In this document: positions 20,533-31,849 of the stretch, in pieces | Layout of the letters: the number at the start of each line of letters is the position of its first letter | Numbering within the stretch: position 1 is the first letter of the stretch | Source of the DNA: Plasmopara viticola | Taxonomy: Eukaryota; Oomycota; Peronosporomycetes; Peronosporales; Peronosporaceae | Direction: 5' to 3' | Assembly: GCA_001695595.3 (NCBI GenBank) | Contig: MBPM02000061.1 | Coordinates: 462,219-526,218 of the forward strand | Length of the DNA stretch: 64,000 nucleotides | The notes under the pieces: model-generated | Databases searched by the model: none | Told to the model about the DNA's origin: nothing | Seen by the model: only the letters and a program-made list of their open reading frames with translations | Made by a program: the position numbers and the translations under genes

Positions 20533-20791
20533 TGTTGAATGAGCTGAAGGAGACGGAGGGAAGAAGCGAAGAGTCTGCGCGGAGGAGGACCGGAGCGAAG
20601 ACACTTAAGCAGGAGAAGGAATATTTGGAAGTGATTGATCTATTGGGGCTTACGCTTTTACTTCTCGTAACCACTCATTCTACATAACGTAATTACCTTA
20701 AACCGTAAAAAGTAAAAACTAGGTTGAACCGCGGTTCGGATTGAACCGGGTTTGGGTTGTGTACATTACCTGAAACCCATAACCCTCAATA
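20533..20791 (-). repeat. C8 3' LTR (short type B)
   Basis: A 259-bp LTR, plus-strand ends TGTTGAATG and CCCTCAATA. It matches the C10 LTR (33080-33331) and C13 LTR (38620-38878). The polypurine-tract complement lies at 20792-20804. Confidence 0.9.
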
Positions 20792-20798
20792 CGCCCCC

Positions 20799-23395
20799 TC
20801 AATGCGAACACGCATGTATGCCGAGCTCCTCCATCAGGTCTTTGTGGCGCGGTCCTGGTAGCCCCTTCGTCATGATGTCCGCCAGCATGATCGCAGTCTC
20901 GCAGTACTCCAACTTCACTTCACCGCGCTTGACCTCATCACGAATGTGGTGATACTTGATGTCGATGTGCTTGGCCCGACCATGATTTACCGGATTCTTT
21001 GTCATCTTGATACACGACTGCTTGTCTTCCATGATCTTTAGCTCGGGCTCCGACTTGTCCATCGCTGCAGCTAGAATCTCGCAGAGTAGACGATGCACCC
21101 ATTTGCCTTCTTGAATCGCAAGACTTAGCACAATGTACTCCGCTTCGCTCGTAGACAGCGACACACTTGACTGCTTCTTGCTTCCCCAGCTTACAGGAGC
21201 ACCCATCAGCATAAACACATAGCCCGAAGTCGACTTGCGGTCAGCATGATCTCCAGCCCAGTCCGCGTCGGAATATCCACGAAAGTCCAACTTGTTGCCA
21301 GGCTTGAAGCAAAGACCGTGCGACTTGGTTCCTTGCAGATAGCGTAAAATGCGCTTAACTGCAATCCAATGCTCGGCTTGTGGGTTCTCCATGAAGCGCG
21401 AAACGTTGCCAACAGCAAACGCAATGTCTGGACGTGTCGCAGTCGCCAAGTGCATGAGAGCACCCACTGCTTCACGAAATGGAGCATTAGCTCTGGATGT
21501 TGCGTTGCTTGAAACAAGTCGGAAACTCATGTCCGTTGGACCTATCACAGCCTTACAGTCATCCATACTAAAACGCTCGAGAATATCATCCACGTAACGT
21601 CGCTGGCACAGAGTCAAACTGCCGTCAGCGTTGTCCACCAGCTCGATGCCCAGAACAAACGCACACTTGCCGCTGTCCGTCATCTCAAAGCGCGTCTTTA
21701 AGTCCTTTTTGGTCTGCGCAATAAGTTCACTTGAGCTGCCGGTAATCAGCACATCATCGACGTACACCAGCAAAAGTACACACTTGCCGTCTGTAACTTT
21801 GATGTAGAGGCATGGGTCGAATTGGGATACTTGGAAACCGATCGAACATACAAACTCGTCGAACGTCTCGTTCCATACGCGCGAAGCTTGTATCAGGCCG
21901 TAAATCGCCTTCATCAACTTCAAACAACTGTGGTCACCGTCGAGCTCCATTCCTTCGGGCACCACACAATACACGACTTCTTTCATCACGCCGTACAGGA
22001 ACGCTGTCACGACATCAAGTTGATCTAGAGGCCACCCAAAGTACTTGGTCAAGCTGATCACCATTCGCAATGTCACATACTTGACTACAGGCGAGAACGT
22101 TTCCGTATATTCGATGCCGTATTTTTGCTTGAATCCTTTAGCCACGAGACGCGCCTTGTACTTCTCGATGGATCCGTCGGCCTTGCGCTTAATCTTGAAC
22201 ACCCACTTGGTTCCAATGGCTTGCTGTCCGGTGGGTAGTTTAGTTGGTCGAAACACATTACGAAGGTGCAACAAGTCCAGTTCTGCAAAGATCGCCTTGC
22301 GCCAGTGAACTTGGTCAGACCCGCTAACAGCATCTTGAAATGTCATTGGCTCTGACAGATTGCCGGCTTCGACCGCGTTTGCACTTGCTCGCCAAAAGAC
22401 AGGAGGAGTGGAGTCATCACCCGATGTGGCTTTCTCTTCTTCATCCACGGGAGAACGTGATGTCCGCTCGACTGATCTGCGCTTGGCTCGACGTTCGTTT
22501 GACCCTTCAGAAGCACTTCCTTCTTCAAGTCCAGCTCCGTGATGCTCATTATTGGTGCTTGTCGAGTTGCGATCAGTATATGTCACACTTGTACGCTCCT
22601 TGCGCTTTCCCGCCAACTTGATGATCATTGGGTGAGCTGCATCCAGATCACTGATGCTTAGCGAGTCGAGGTCGAAGTCGTCGTCGTCATCTTCAGGGGC
22701 ACCACTACTCTTATCCAAGATGCCGAAACTTGATTCGTCGAAGGTGACATCGCGAGTAATCACCACTTGTCCAGCCTCAATATCAAAAACCCTATAAGCC
22801 TTGGACACCTCTTCGTAACCCACGAAGATCGCTGCACGAGCCTTGGGGTCCCACTTGAGCGGCTTTTCTTTCGGAGTGAGAACGTAAGTCCGGCACCCAA
22901 GAACGCGCATATGTTTGACGCTTGGCTTGAACTTGTGCACGATCTCAAAAGGAGTCTTGTCGTTGATCTTGGGCGACGGAAGGCGATCCTTGATGTAGAT
23001 GGCCACCATAGCAGCTTCACCCCAAAAACACTTGTCCAACTTGGCATGGTGCAATATGCTGCGGCCGATTGTGACAATGGTCCGGATGGCGCGCTCTGCT
23101 GTGCCGTTGGTCTGGTGTGCATATGGCACCGTGGTTTGCTGCTCGATACCTTCATCCTCGTAGAAAACTTGAAGCGAGCTAGTTGCAAACTCGCGGGCTC
23201 CGTCGTGTCGTACAAACTTGACCTTCTTGCCGAACTGTGTCTGCACCATCAAGATGTACTTTTTGACACAGTCCTCGCTCTCAGACTTGGCACGCAGGCA
23301 GAAACCCTTCATGCACCCGCTAGCTTCATCCACGATCAGCAAGAGATACTTGCTTCCTCCGAGAGATTCTATCTCCATGGGTCCATAGATCAAAG
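20799..23395 (-). pseudogene. C8 integrase-reverse transcriptase-RNase H (894-codon frame)
   Basis: A continuous frame; the open region reaches 23483, but its first ~33 codons are out-of-frame sequence before the deletion. In that 894-residue numbering, integrase has Asp52 (LLIVDEASG), Asp94 ([10 protein letters not shown]) and Glu130 (NGTAERA), spacing DX35E. An acidic linker spans about 255-370. Reverse transcriptase starts near WVFKIKRK (427), with Asp490 in QLDVVTAF and YVDD at 574-577. RNase H has SDADWAGD (738-745), STSEAEY (777-783) and MEDKQSC at 818-824, where sisters have EDNQSC. It ends GIHACSH and TGA. All principal catalytic residues are kept. Confidence 0.92.
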
Positions 23396-24861
23396 GTGTC
23401 ATAGTTGCGCTTGTCCTGGTTGCTTGGAAATGGGTTTTGAACCATCGTTCCTCGCTGACACCCTCGGCATGCACTTGGTCCACTTGTTATAATGGGCACG
23501 TTTGCATCCTTGATCATATTGGTGGTAACCATCTTGCGAAGCACGTCGACTGGAGCATGGCCCATCTGTGCGTGCAAGTCGGTACCACTGTTTCCACGTG
23601 TAGTCGCATTTACCGAGCGCTGTGCCGTGCGAAGCCAATACAGTCCATCCACGAGATCTGCTGTGGCCACCACTTGTTGCGAGGATTTCCGCGAAATGTG
23701 CATGTGTGCGCCATCAAACACAACTTTAAACTTGCCACTCTTGTATATCTGCGGCACAGACAGCAAATTCTTGTTCATCATCGGTACGTATAGCGCGTTT
23801 TTGATCTCGATATCGCGTTCTTCACCGTCTGACAGAACCACTCGTTCAATGATGGTGCCAACGCCTTCGATCTCGGCCTTGTTACCGTCAGCCACCGATA
23901 GCTCGCCTTTGTCTTGTTCATTCAGCACGACGAACATGGCCTTATTGTTGCAGATATGGTGCGTAGCACCGCTGTCGATCGCCCACATCCCTGGCATATT
24001 CTTGCCGGTTGAAAGTCCACATTCTAGCGATACAGCACATGCGACACGGTCGTACTCGTAGTCCTCGTTGGGTCGATAGTAAATGTTGTTGGCTCCGCGT
24101 CCACGAGCTTGGCCGCCGAGTCGAGCACCTCGATTGTCATCCTTTTGCTTGGTCCAGCATCGCTCCACGGAATGCCCCAATTTCCCACAATACGTGCATT
24201 GGCGAGACTCACGCTCAGCACTAAATGCCTTACCCGCATCTTCGGTCTTGGTCACCGGAGTCTTTGCGCTCTGCCGCTTGATATGCTCATTCGTCAACAC
24301 TTTAACAACGTCTTGCGTCCGCAATTCTGCGTTGCTGATCTCCAAGTTAAGAATAACGTTCTCGTAACTTTGAGGGAGACTTCGCAACAGACAGATCGCA
24401 ACATCTTCATCCTCCATCTTGGCTCCAATGCTGCTGAGCTTGGCGCTGATGTTGAGGACATCGTTGCAATGGTGCATGACATTGTCGCCTTCCGCCATCT
24501 CCATACCAAAGAGTTGACGCTTCAAGCAGATGCGTCCAGCCTTCTGTGATCCACCGTAGAGCGTCTTGATGCGCTGCCGCGCGACCCACGCTTCCTCGCA
24601 GTCATCAACCACGTGATGGTAGTCGGCCTCCATATGCAGGAGCATCAGTCCGAAAGCGACGTTGCTGGTCTTGACGTACTCGTCCGCAGCGCGAGTATCG
24701 GCGAAGGTCAGAGTTACCTCTCGGTTGACCACGTGCCATACCGACTTGGTCAGGAACACGCCACGCATGTAGCGGTTCCACGTTGCATAGTTGTCGCCGT
24801 TGAATTTGTCGATTGCGACCTTAGCCGAGACGTCATGCACCGAGGTCATGGTTGGGCTCAT
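23396..24861 (-). pseudogene. C8 Gag-protease-pre-integrase
   Basis: Starts [20 protein letters not shown], an N-terminus shared with C3 and C9 rather than with C10, whose remaining sequence C8 otherwise resembles. The zinc knuckle is [14 protein letters not shown] and the protease motif is [11 protein letters not shown] with DSG intact. Pre-integrase zinc ligands are HAQMGHAP and CRGCQRGT. The frame breaks at NYDTFD, where about 17 bases present in C10 (encoding roughly LLHFDIC) are deleted between short TTTGA/TTCGA repeats. Without that deletion gag-pol would be one ~1,354-codon frame, the usual Copia size. Confidence 0.9.
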
Positions 24862-24865
24862 AACC
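24854..24865 (-). promoter_or_regulatory. C8 primer-binding site
   Basis: GGGCTCATAACC on the plus strand, directly inside the LTR end, with the Gag ATG inside it (24859-24861). Confidence 0.65.
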
Positions 24866-25226
24866 TGTTAGAAAGGTGAGCGGAGCGAAGGCAAAGAGTT
24901 GAGGCGGGTAGTGAAGAGTCTGCGCGAGGGAGAACCGAGCGAAGACACTTGTAAGGAAGAAAGTAGATTTCAAAGTAAGTGTATTCATTTGGTCCTTAGC
25001 TCACAACTCTTTGCTACATCTAAGCCATTCATTTATCTTAGCCGATCAGAAGAACTTACCATCCGGGCGCAATCATCTTCCCATCCGGGCGCAATCATCT
25101 TGAGTGCGCCTGTCCATGTGTCTATCCCTGACGCCATCGTTGTTTGTTTGAACCGTCGGACAGCCGCTCGTATTGGACAGCCTCGGAAACCGGAATATAA
25201 CTGAGGGAAATTGGTTACCTTCAATA
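24866..25226 (-). repeat. Long LTR shared by C8 (as 5') and C9 (as 3')
   Basis: A 361-bp LTR bordered on the left by the C8 primer-binding site and on the right by the C9 polypurine-tract complement (CTCCCCCTCAATA). It is of the same type as the truncated C9 5' LTR (29365-29497) and the C3 3' LTR. It contains two copies of the GCGCAATCATCTTCCCATCC-type motif. A single LTR between two internal regions is the footprint of LTR-LTR recombination. Confidence 0.88.
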
Positions 25227-25233
25227 CTCCCCC

Positions 25234-25690
25234 TCAATACGAGCACGCGTGAATTCCGAGAGCCCCCATTAGGTCGGCATGACGTGGTCCTGGAAGTGCC
25301 ATCGTCATTATGTCTGCCAGCATTGCCGAGGTCTCGCAATATTCAAGCTTGACTTCACCGCGTTTGACTTCGTCACAGATGTGATGATACTTGATATCAA
25401 TGTGCTTGGCTCGACCATGGTTGACCGGATTCTTCGTCATCTTGACACATGATTGATTATCTTCAAATATCTTCAGCTCTGGTTTGACTTCACCAGCTGC
25501 ACCAAAAATTTCACAAATCTTCAGCTCTGGTTTGTCTTCACCAGCTGCACCTAAAATTTCACAAAGAAGACGATGTACCCACTTGCCTTCTTGTATCGCC
25601 AGGCTGAGTGCAATTTATTCAGCTTCGCTGGTCGACAGTGAAACGCTTGATTGTTTCTTTCTTCTCCAACTCACAGGTGCCCATCAACAT
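25234..25690 (-). pseudogene. C9 RNase H C-terminal part with 48-bp tandem duplication
   Basis: From the end: GIHACSY-stop, HADLMGALG, CETSAMLADIMTMALPG and KYHHICDEVKRGEVKLEY. Upstream, a 48-bp segment encoding roughly CEI(F/L)GAAGE(V/D)KPELKI is present twice in tandem (25469-25516 and 25517-25564). STSEAEY is broken by a TAA near 25618, and two bases are missing near 25682 relative to C3. Confidence 0.85.
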
Positions 25691-26690
25691 AAATGCAAAG
25701 CCAGAGGTTGCCTTGCGGTCCGCATGATCGCCAGCCCAACCTGCATCCGAGTATCCCCGGAAATCCACATGATCGCTAGCCTTGAATGTGATGCCGTGCG
25801 ACTTGCTTCCTTGGAGGTAGCGAAGAACTCTCTTTATCGCAGCCCAGTGTTCAGCTTGTGGGTTCTTCATAAAACGTGATACATATCCAACAGCAAAAGC
25901 GATGTCTGGACGTGTTGCAGTTGTCAGATGGATCAAGGCACCCACAGCTTCACGAAATGGAACGTCGACCTTTGTTTTTGCAGCACTTGGCACGAGTCGT
26001 AAGCTTGAGTCGGTCGGACTTATTACTGCCTTGCAGTCACTCATGCCGAATCGCTTGAGAATGTCGTCGACATGGCGTCTCTGGCAAAGTGTGATGCTGC
26101 CGTCGGCGTTATCCACAAGTTCGATACCCAGAACAAAAGCACATTTTCCACTGTCCGTCATCTCGAAGCGTGACTTGAGACTGTCTTTAGTTTCCGCGAT
26201 GAGCTTGGCCGAGCTGCCAGTAATGAGAACATCGTCCACATCAACCAATAGCAATATGCAATGGCCGTCAACATTCTTGATATAGAGGCACGGGTCGAAT
26301 ACAGAAACACAGAAACCAATGGAGCATACAAACTCATCAAAGCTCTCGTTCCAAACTCGTGACGCTTGTTTTAGGCCGGAAATTGCTTTCAACAGTTCCA
26401 AGCAATCGAAATTACCTTCGATCTCCACTCCCTCTGGTACCACACAGTAAACAACTTCTTTCATTACACCGTAGAGAAATGCCGTAACAACATCAAGCTG
26501 GTCAAGAAGAGCGGCTCCAAGATACTTTGTCAAGCTGATCACCATACGCAGTGTGACGTACTTGACCACAGGCGAGAACGTTTCCGTGTAATCAATGCCG
26601 TATTGCTGCTTGAATCCTTTTGCGACGAGACGCGCCTTATACTTTCAAATTGATCCGTCGGCTTTGCGCTTGATCTTGAAAATTCACTTA
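25691..26690 (-). pseudogene. C9 reverse transcriptase-RNase H start
   Basis: Carries VKYVTLRMVISLTKYLG, QLDVVTAFLYGVMK, LLVDVDDVLITG and CQRRHVDDILKRFGMSD, running to SDAGWAGDHADRKATSGF. The YVDD box is changed to DVDD, a catalytic-motif change. A short insertion gives LGAALLDQL where sisters have LGWSLDQL. Upstream, WVFKIKR reads stop-IFKIKR and IEKYKAR reads I-stop-KYKAR. Confidence 0.85.
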
Positions 26691-27874
26691 GTTCCATTAG
26701 CATGTTGTCCTGCTGGAAGTTTGGCCGCTCGAAATACATTGCGAATTCGCTTTAAATATAATTCGGCACGCACTGCTTTTCGCCAATGTACTTGATCTGG
26801 TCCGCTAACTGCATCTTGAAAACTTGAAGGTTCAGAAAGGTCGGTAGCTTCGACTGCATTAGCGCTTGCATACCAAAAATCACGTGGCACCGAATGATCG
26901 TTTGTGTCGCTCTTTTCTTCTTCACATTCTTGATTATCGGTCATGCGCTCGACCGATCTGCGTTTGGCTCGTCGCTCGTCAAGACTTGCAGGCGCACTTG
27001 ATTCCTCAAGTTCATTCTCGTGATACTCGTTGCGTGGAAGAGCTGAATCATTGTTTGTGTCACATGCGCCTGATCGGTTCTTGCGCTTTCTGGACGACTT
27101 GAAATTCATTCGGTAAACTGGGTCGTTGCCATCGATGGTAAGCGGATCAAGACTAATGTCATCGTCATCACTGTCAGGAGCTGATGGCCACGTAGACGCG
27201 AAGCCAAGTCTTGATTCATCAGAATTGACGTCGCGACTGACAATAATTTGTCCTGCCTCAATGTCAAAAATCCGATAAGCCTTCGATGACTCTTGATAGC
27301 CCATAAAAATGCCGGCGCGAGCTTTTGGATCCCACTTGAGTAGCTTTTCTTTCGGTGTGAGTGTAAATGTTCGGCAGCCGAATACACGCAGGTGCTTAAC
27401 ACTTGGCTTGGACTTGTACACAATTTCAAACGGGGTTTTGCTTGCAATCTTGGGTGAAGGCAGTCGATTTTTGATATAAATTGCCGTCATTGCCGCTTCA
27501 CCCCAAAAGCACTTGTCAAGTTTTGCATAATGCAGTAAAGCGCGGCCAATCGTAACGATAGTTCTGATGGCCCGCTCAGCTGTCTTATTTGTTTGATGCG
27601 CGTATGGAACCGTGACTTGCTGCTCAATACCTTGATCGCCATAGAAGATCTTGACCGAATTTGTTGCGAATTCTCGCGCTCCATCATGTCTCACAAACTT
27701 GGCTTGCTTGCCGAATTGCGTTTGAACCTTGAGGATGTAGCTTGTGTGACATTCTTCGGATTCAGATTTAACCCTTTTTTTAAGCAAAAGCTCTTCATGC
27801 ATCCACTGGCTTCGTCGACAATGAGGAGCAAGTACCTGCTTCCACTCAAAGAGTCTTGTTCCATGGGACCGCAT
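26691..27874 (-). pseudogene. C9 integrase-linker
   Basis: Integrase from the second catalytic Asp ([14 protein letters not shown]) through [23 protein letters not shown] and VFGCRTFTLTPKEK, the acidic linker, to QVHWRKAVRAE. The first ~40 residues are scrambled by a frameshift at a run of seven Ts near 27775, so the first Asp (IVDEASG) is read in another frame. NGTAERA is changed to NKTAERA; the catalytic Glu is kept. Confidence 0.85.
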
Positions 27875-29360
27875 ATGTCGAAGTGGAGAAGTTCAAATGT
27901 GTCATATTGACGCTTGTGTCGAGTGCTAGGAAATGGTTTTTAAGCCACCTTCCCTAACTGACATCCTCGACACATGCCTTGCTCACTTGAACCCAGTGGC
28001 ACATCTGCGTCCTTGATCATTCCGCCATTGACCATCTTGCAAAGCACGTCGATTGGAGCGTGACCCACTCTTGCATGCAGATTGGTGTTTTGACCTCGTA
28101 CCGCCGAATTTGCTATATACTGGGGAGTACGAAGCCAGTAGAGACCATCCACAAGGTCTGCTGTAGCCACAACTTGGTGTGAGACTTTGCGCGCAATGTC
28201 CATGCGTGGGCCATCAAACACCACCTGAAACTTGCCACTCTTGTTGATCTGTGGCACCGAAAGCAAATTCTTGATATCGCTGGCACGAACAAAACGTCCT
28301 TAATTTCAATGTCGGACTCAATACCATCGGGCAAGACCACGCGCTCAATGATGGTCCCGACACCCTTGATTGCAGTTTTGTTTCCGTCAGCGACCGAGAG
28401 TTCGCCATAGTTGTGCTCTTCGAGTCTTGCAAATTTGTCCTTGTTGTTGCATATATGATGCGCTGCACCACTGTCAATTGCCCATATTCCAGACACATTT
28501 TTCGTTGTTGAAAGTCCACACTCCAGCGAGACCGCGAACGCAACACGGTCGTAGTCGTATTGTTCGCTGGGTCTATAGTGAACATTGTTTGCTCCGCGTC
28601 CACGAGCTTGGCCGCCGCGTCGAGCATTTCGATTCTCATCCTTCTGCTTGGTCCAGCATCGCTCCGCCGAATGCCCCAATTTTCCGCAGTATGCGCACTG
28701 GCGATATTTTCGCTCCGTACTAAACGCCTTTGCCACTTCCTCAGTCTTAAGTGTCGTCGTTTTCGACCCTTGACGCTTAATGTGCTCGTTTGTCAGCACT
28801 TTAGCCACATCCTGAGTCCTCAACTCTGCATTGCTAATCTCCAAGTTGAGCACGACATTCTCATAGCTCTTGGGTAGACTTCGCAAAAGGCAGATTGCAA
28901 CGTCTTCGTCCTCCATTTTCGCGCCGATACTGGAAAGCTTTGCGCTGATATTGAGGACTTCATTGCAGAGATGCAAGGCATTATCACCTTCGGCCATCTC
29001 CATGCTGAAGAGTTGTCGCTTCAAGTAGATGCGACCAGCCTTTTGCGAACCGCCGTACAGCGTCTGAATACGCGCCCACGCAACCCACGCTTCCTCGCAG
29101 TCGTCAACGACGTGATGATAGTCCGCATCCATATAACGCAGCATCAGTCCAAAAGCAATGTTGCTTGTCCTGACATATTCGTCCGAGGCACGAGGGTCAA
29201 CAAACGTTAGAGTCACCTCGCGGTTGACAACATGCCACACAGCCTTGGTAAGAAACACGCCACGCATATAGCGGTTCCACGTTGCATAGTTGTCGCCGTT
29301 GAAATTGTCGATTGCGACCTTGGCCGAGACGTCATGCACCGAGGTCATGGTTGGGCTCAT
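27875..29360 (-). pseudogene. C9 Gag-protease-pre-integrase
   Basis: Gag begins [20 protein letters not shown], with zinc knuckle [14 protein letters not shown] and protease motif [11 protein letters not shown] (T to A beside the DSG). A frameshift near 28275 follows PAISRI (sisters [12 protein letters not shown]). Pre-integrase continues in the next frame ([34 protein letters not shown]) and stops at a TAA where sisters read MVQKPFPS. Confidence 0.88.
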
Positions 29361-29364
29361 AATC
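29353..29364 (-). promoter_or_regulatory. C9 primer-binding site
   Basis: GGGCTCATAATC on the plus strand, one base different from the C8 version. Confidence 0.6.
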
Positions 29365-29497
29365 TGTTAATAAGGTGAGCGGAGCGAAGGCAAAGAGTTG
29401 AGGCGGGTAGTGAAGAGTCTGCGCGAGGGAGAACCGAGCGAAGAGACTTGTAAGGATAAAAGTAGATTTCAAAGTGAGTGTATTCATTTGGTCCTTT
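29365..29497 (-). repeat. C9 5' LTR, truncated
   Basis: Left 133 bp of the long type A LTR. It ends at ATTTGGTCCTT and is joined directly to C10 RNase H (GCTTGAAGCAAGACC). No target duplication is visible, so this is a deletion or recombination junction. Confidence 0.85.
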
Positions 29498-30418
29498 GCT
29501 TGAAGCAAGACCGTGCGACTCGGTTCCTTGCAGATAGTGTAAAATGTGCTTAACTGCAATCCAATGCTCGGCTTGTGGGTTTGCCATGAAGCGCGAGACG
29601 TAGCCAACATCGAAAGCAATGTCTGGACGTTTCGCGGTCGCCAAGTGCATGAGACCACCCACTGCTTCACGAAATGGAGCATTAACTTTGAATGTTGCGT
29701 TGCTCGAAACAAGTCGGAAACTGATGTCCGTTGGACTTATCACAGCCTTACAGTCATCCATACTAAAACGCTCGAGAATATCACTTACGTAACGTCGCTG
29801 ACACAGAGTCAAACTGCCGTCAGCGTTGTCCACCAGCTCGATGCCCAAATCAAACGCACACTTGCCGCTGTCCGTCATCTCAAAGCGCGTCTTTAAGTCC
29901 CTTTTGGTCTGCGCGATAAGTTCACTTGAGCTGCCGGTAATTAGCACATCATCGACGTACACCAGCAAAAATACACACTTGCCGTCTGTAACTTTGACGT
30001 AGAGGCATGGGTCGAATTGGGACACTTGGAAACCGATCGAGCATACAAACTCGTCGAACGTCTCCTTCCATACGCGCGAAGCTTGTTTCAGGCCGTAAAT
30101 CGCCTTCACCAACTTCAAACAATTGCAATCACCGTCGAGCTTCATTCCTTCGGGCACCTCACAATACACGACTTCTTTCATTACGCCGTACAGGAACGCC
30201 GTTACCACATCAAGTTGATCTAGAGGCCACCCAAAGTACTTGGTCAAGCTGATCACCATTCGCAATGTCACATACTTGACAATGTGCGAGAACGTTTTTG
30301 TATAATCGATGCCGTATTTTTGCTTGAATCCTTTAGCCACGAGACGCGCCTTGTACTTCTCGATGGATTCGTTGGCCTTGCGCTTAATCTTGAACACCCA
30401 CTTGGTTCCAATGGCTCG
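29498..30418 (-). pseudogene. C10 reverse transcriptase-RNase H start
   Basis: Runs from FKIKRKANESIEKYKAR through KGFKQKYGIDYTKTFSHI, QLDVVTAFLYGVMK, LLVYVDDVLITG and CQRRYVSDILERFSMDD to RPDIAFDVGYVSRFMANP and the truncation. It is preceded by a TAG at about 30419-30421, where sisters have Gln in LPTGQ. Confidence 0.87.
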
Positions 30419-30421
30419 CTA

Positions 30422-31849
30422 TCCGGTGGGTAGTTTAGCTGGTCGAAACACATCACGAAGATGCAACAAGTCCAGTTCTGCAAAGATCGCCTTGCGCCAG
30501 TGAACTTGGTCAGACCCGCTAACAGCATCTTGAAATGTCATTGGCTCTGACAGATTGCCGGCTTCGACCGCGTTTGCACTTGCTCGCCAAAAGACAGGAG
30601 GAGTGGAGTCATCACCCGATGTGGCTTTCTCTTCTTCATCCACGGGAGAACGTGATGTCCGCTCGACTGATCTGCGCTTGGCTCGACGTTCGTTTGATCC
30701 TTCAGAAGCACTTCCTTCTTCAAGTCCAGCTCCGTGATGCTCATTATTGGTGCTTGTCGAGTTGCGATCAGTATATGTCACACTTGTACGCTCCTTGCGC
30801 TTTCCCGCCAACTTGAAGATCATTGGGTGAGCTGCATCCAGATCACTGATGCTTAGCGAGTCGAGGTCGAAATCATCGTCGTCATCTTCATGATCACCAC
30901 TACTCCTACTCAAGATGCCGAAACTTGATTCGTCGAAGGCGACATCGCGATAAATCACCACTTGTCCAGCCTCAATATCAAATTCACTACAAGCCTTGGA
31001 AACCTCTTCGTAACCCACGAAGATCACTGCACGAACCTTGGGGTCCCACTTGAGCCGCTTATGTTTTGGAGTGAGAACGTAAGTCCGGCACCCAAAAACG
31101 CGCATATGTTTGACGCTTGGCTTGAACTTGTGCACGATCTCAAAAGGAGTCTTGTCGTTGATCTTGGGCGACGGAAGGCGATTCTTGATGTAGATGGCCA
31201 CCATAGCAGCTTCAACCTAAAAACACTTGTCCAACTTGGCATGGTCTAATACGCTACGGCCGATTGTGACGATGGTCCGGATGGCGCGCTCTGCTGTGCC
31301 GTTGGTCTGATGTGCGAATGGCACCGTGGTTTGCTGCTCGATACCTTCATCTTCGTAGAAAACTTGGAGCGAGCTAGTTGCAAACTCGCGGGCTCCGTCG
31401 TGTCGTACAAACTTGACATTCTTGCCGAAGTGTGTCTGCACCATCAAGATGTACTTTTTGACACAGTCCTCGCTCTCAGACTTGACACACAGGCAGAAAC
31501 CCTTCATGCCCCCGCTAGCTTCATTCACGATCAGCAAGAGATACTTGCTCCCGCCGAGAGAATCCATTTCCATGGGCCCACAGATGTCGAAGTGGAGCAG
31601 CTCAAAGGTGTCATAGTTGCGCTTGTCCCGGTTGCTTGGAAATGATTTTTGAACCATCTTTCCTTGCTGACACCCTCGGCATGCACTTGATCCACTTGTC
31701 TTGATAGGCACGTTTGCATATTTGATCATATTGGTGGTCACTATCTTGCGAAGCACGTCGACTGGAGCACGACTCATCCGTGCGTGCAAGTCGGCACCAC
31801 TGTTTCCACGTGTAGTCGCATTTACCGAGCGCTGTGCGTGCGAAGCCAA
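30422..31849 (-). pseudogene. C10 integrase-linker
   Basis: Two open pieces in the same frame are separated by a TAG near 31216, where sisters have Trp in DKCFWGEAAM. Motifs in order: [88 protein letters not shown] and acidic linker EDDDDDFDLDSLSI. The first catalytic Asp of the DDE triad is changed to Asn (IVNEASG), and this should inactivate integrase on its own. Confidence 0.87.

Larger units (their letters stand above)
20533..25226 (-). mobile_element. Copia element C8 (lineage I), least damaged copy
   Basis: Minus-strand element with 3' LTR 20533-20791, pol, gag, primer-binding site 24854-24865 and an LTR at 24866-25226. The two LTRs are of different types (259-bp short type and 361-bp long type A). 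The right LTR also serves as the 3' LTR of C9. Only one lesion separates its two long frames, a ~17-bp deletion near 23390. No target duplication was found at its ends. Confidence 0.9.
25227..29497 (-). mobile_element. Copia element C9 (lineage I), 5' LTR truncated
   Basis: Internal region of a minus-strand element between the shared LTR (24866-25226) and a 133-bp LTR remnant that is cut at about 29497 and joined to C10 RNase H. It has many lesions: a 48-bp duplication in RNase H, frameshifts near 25685, 27775 and 28275, and stops at the start of reverse transcriptase and in integrase. It belongs to the same subfamily as C3. Confidence 0.88.
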
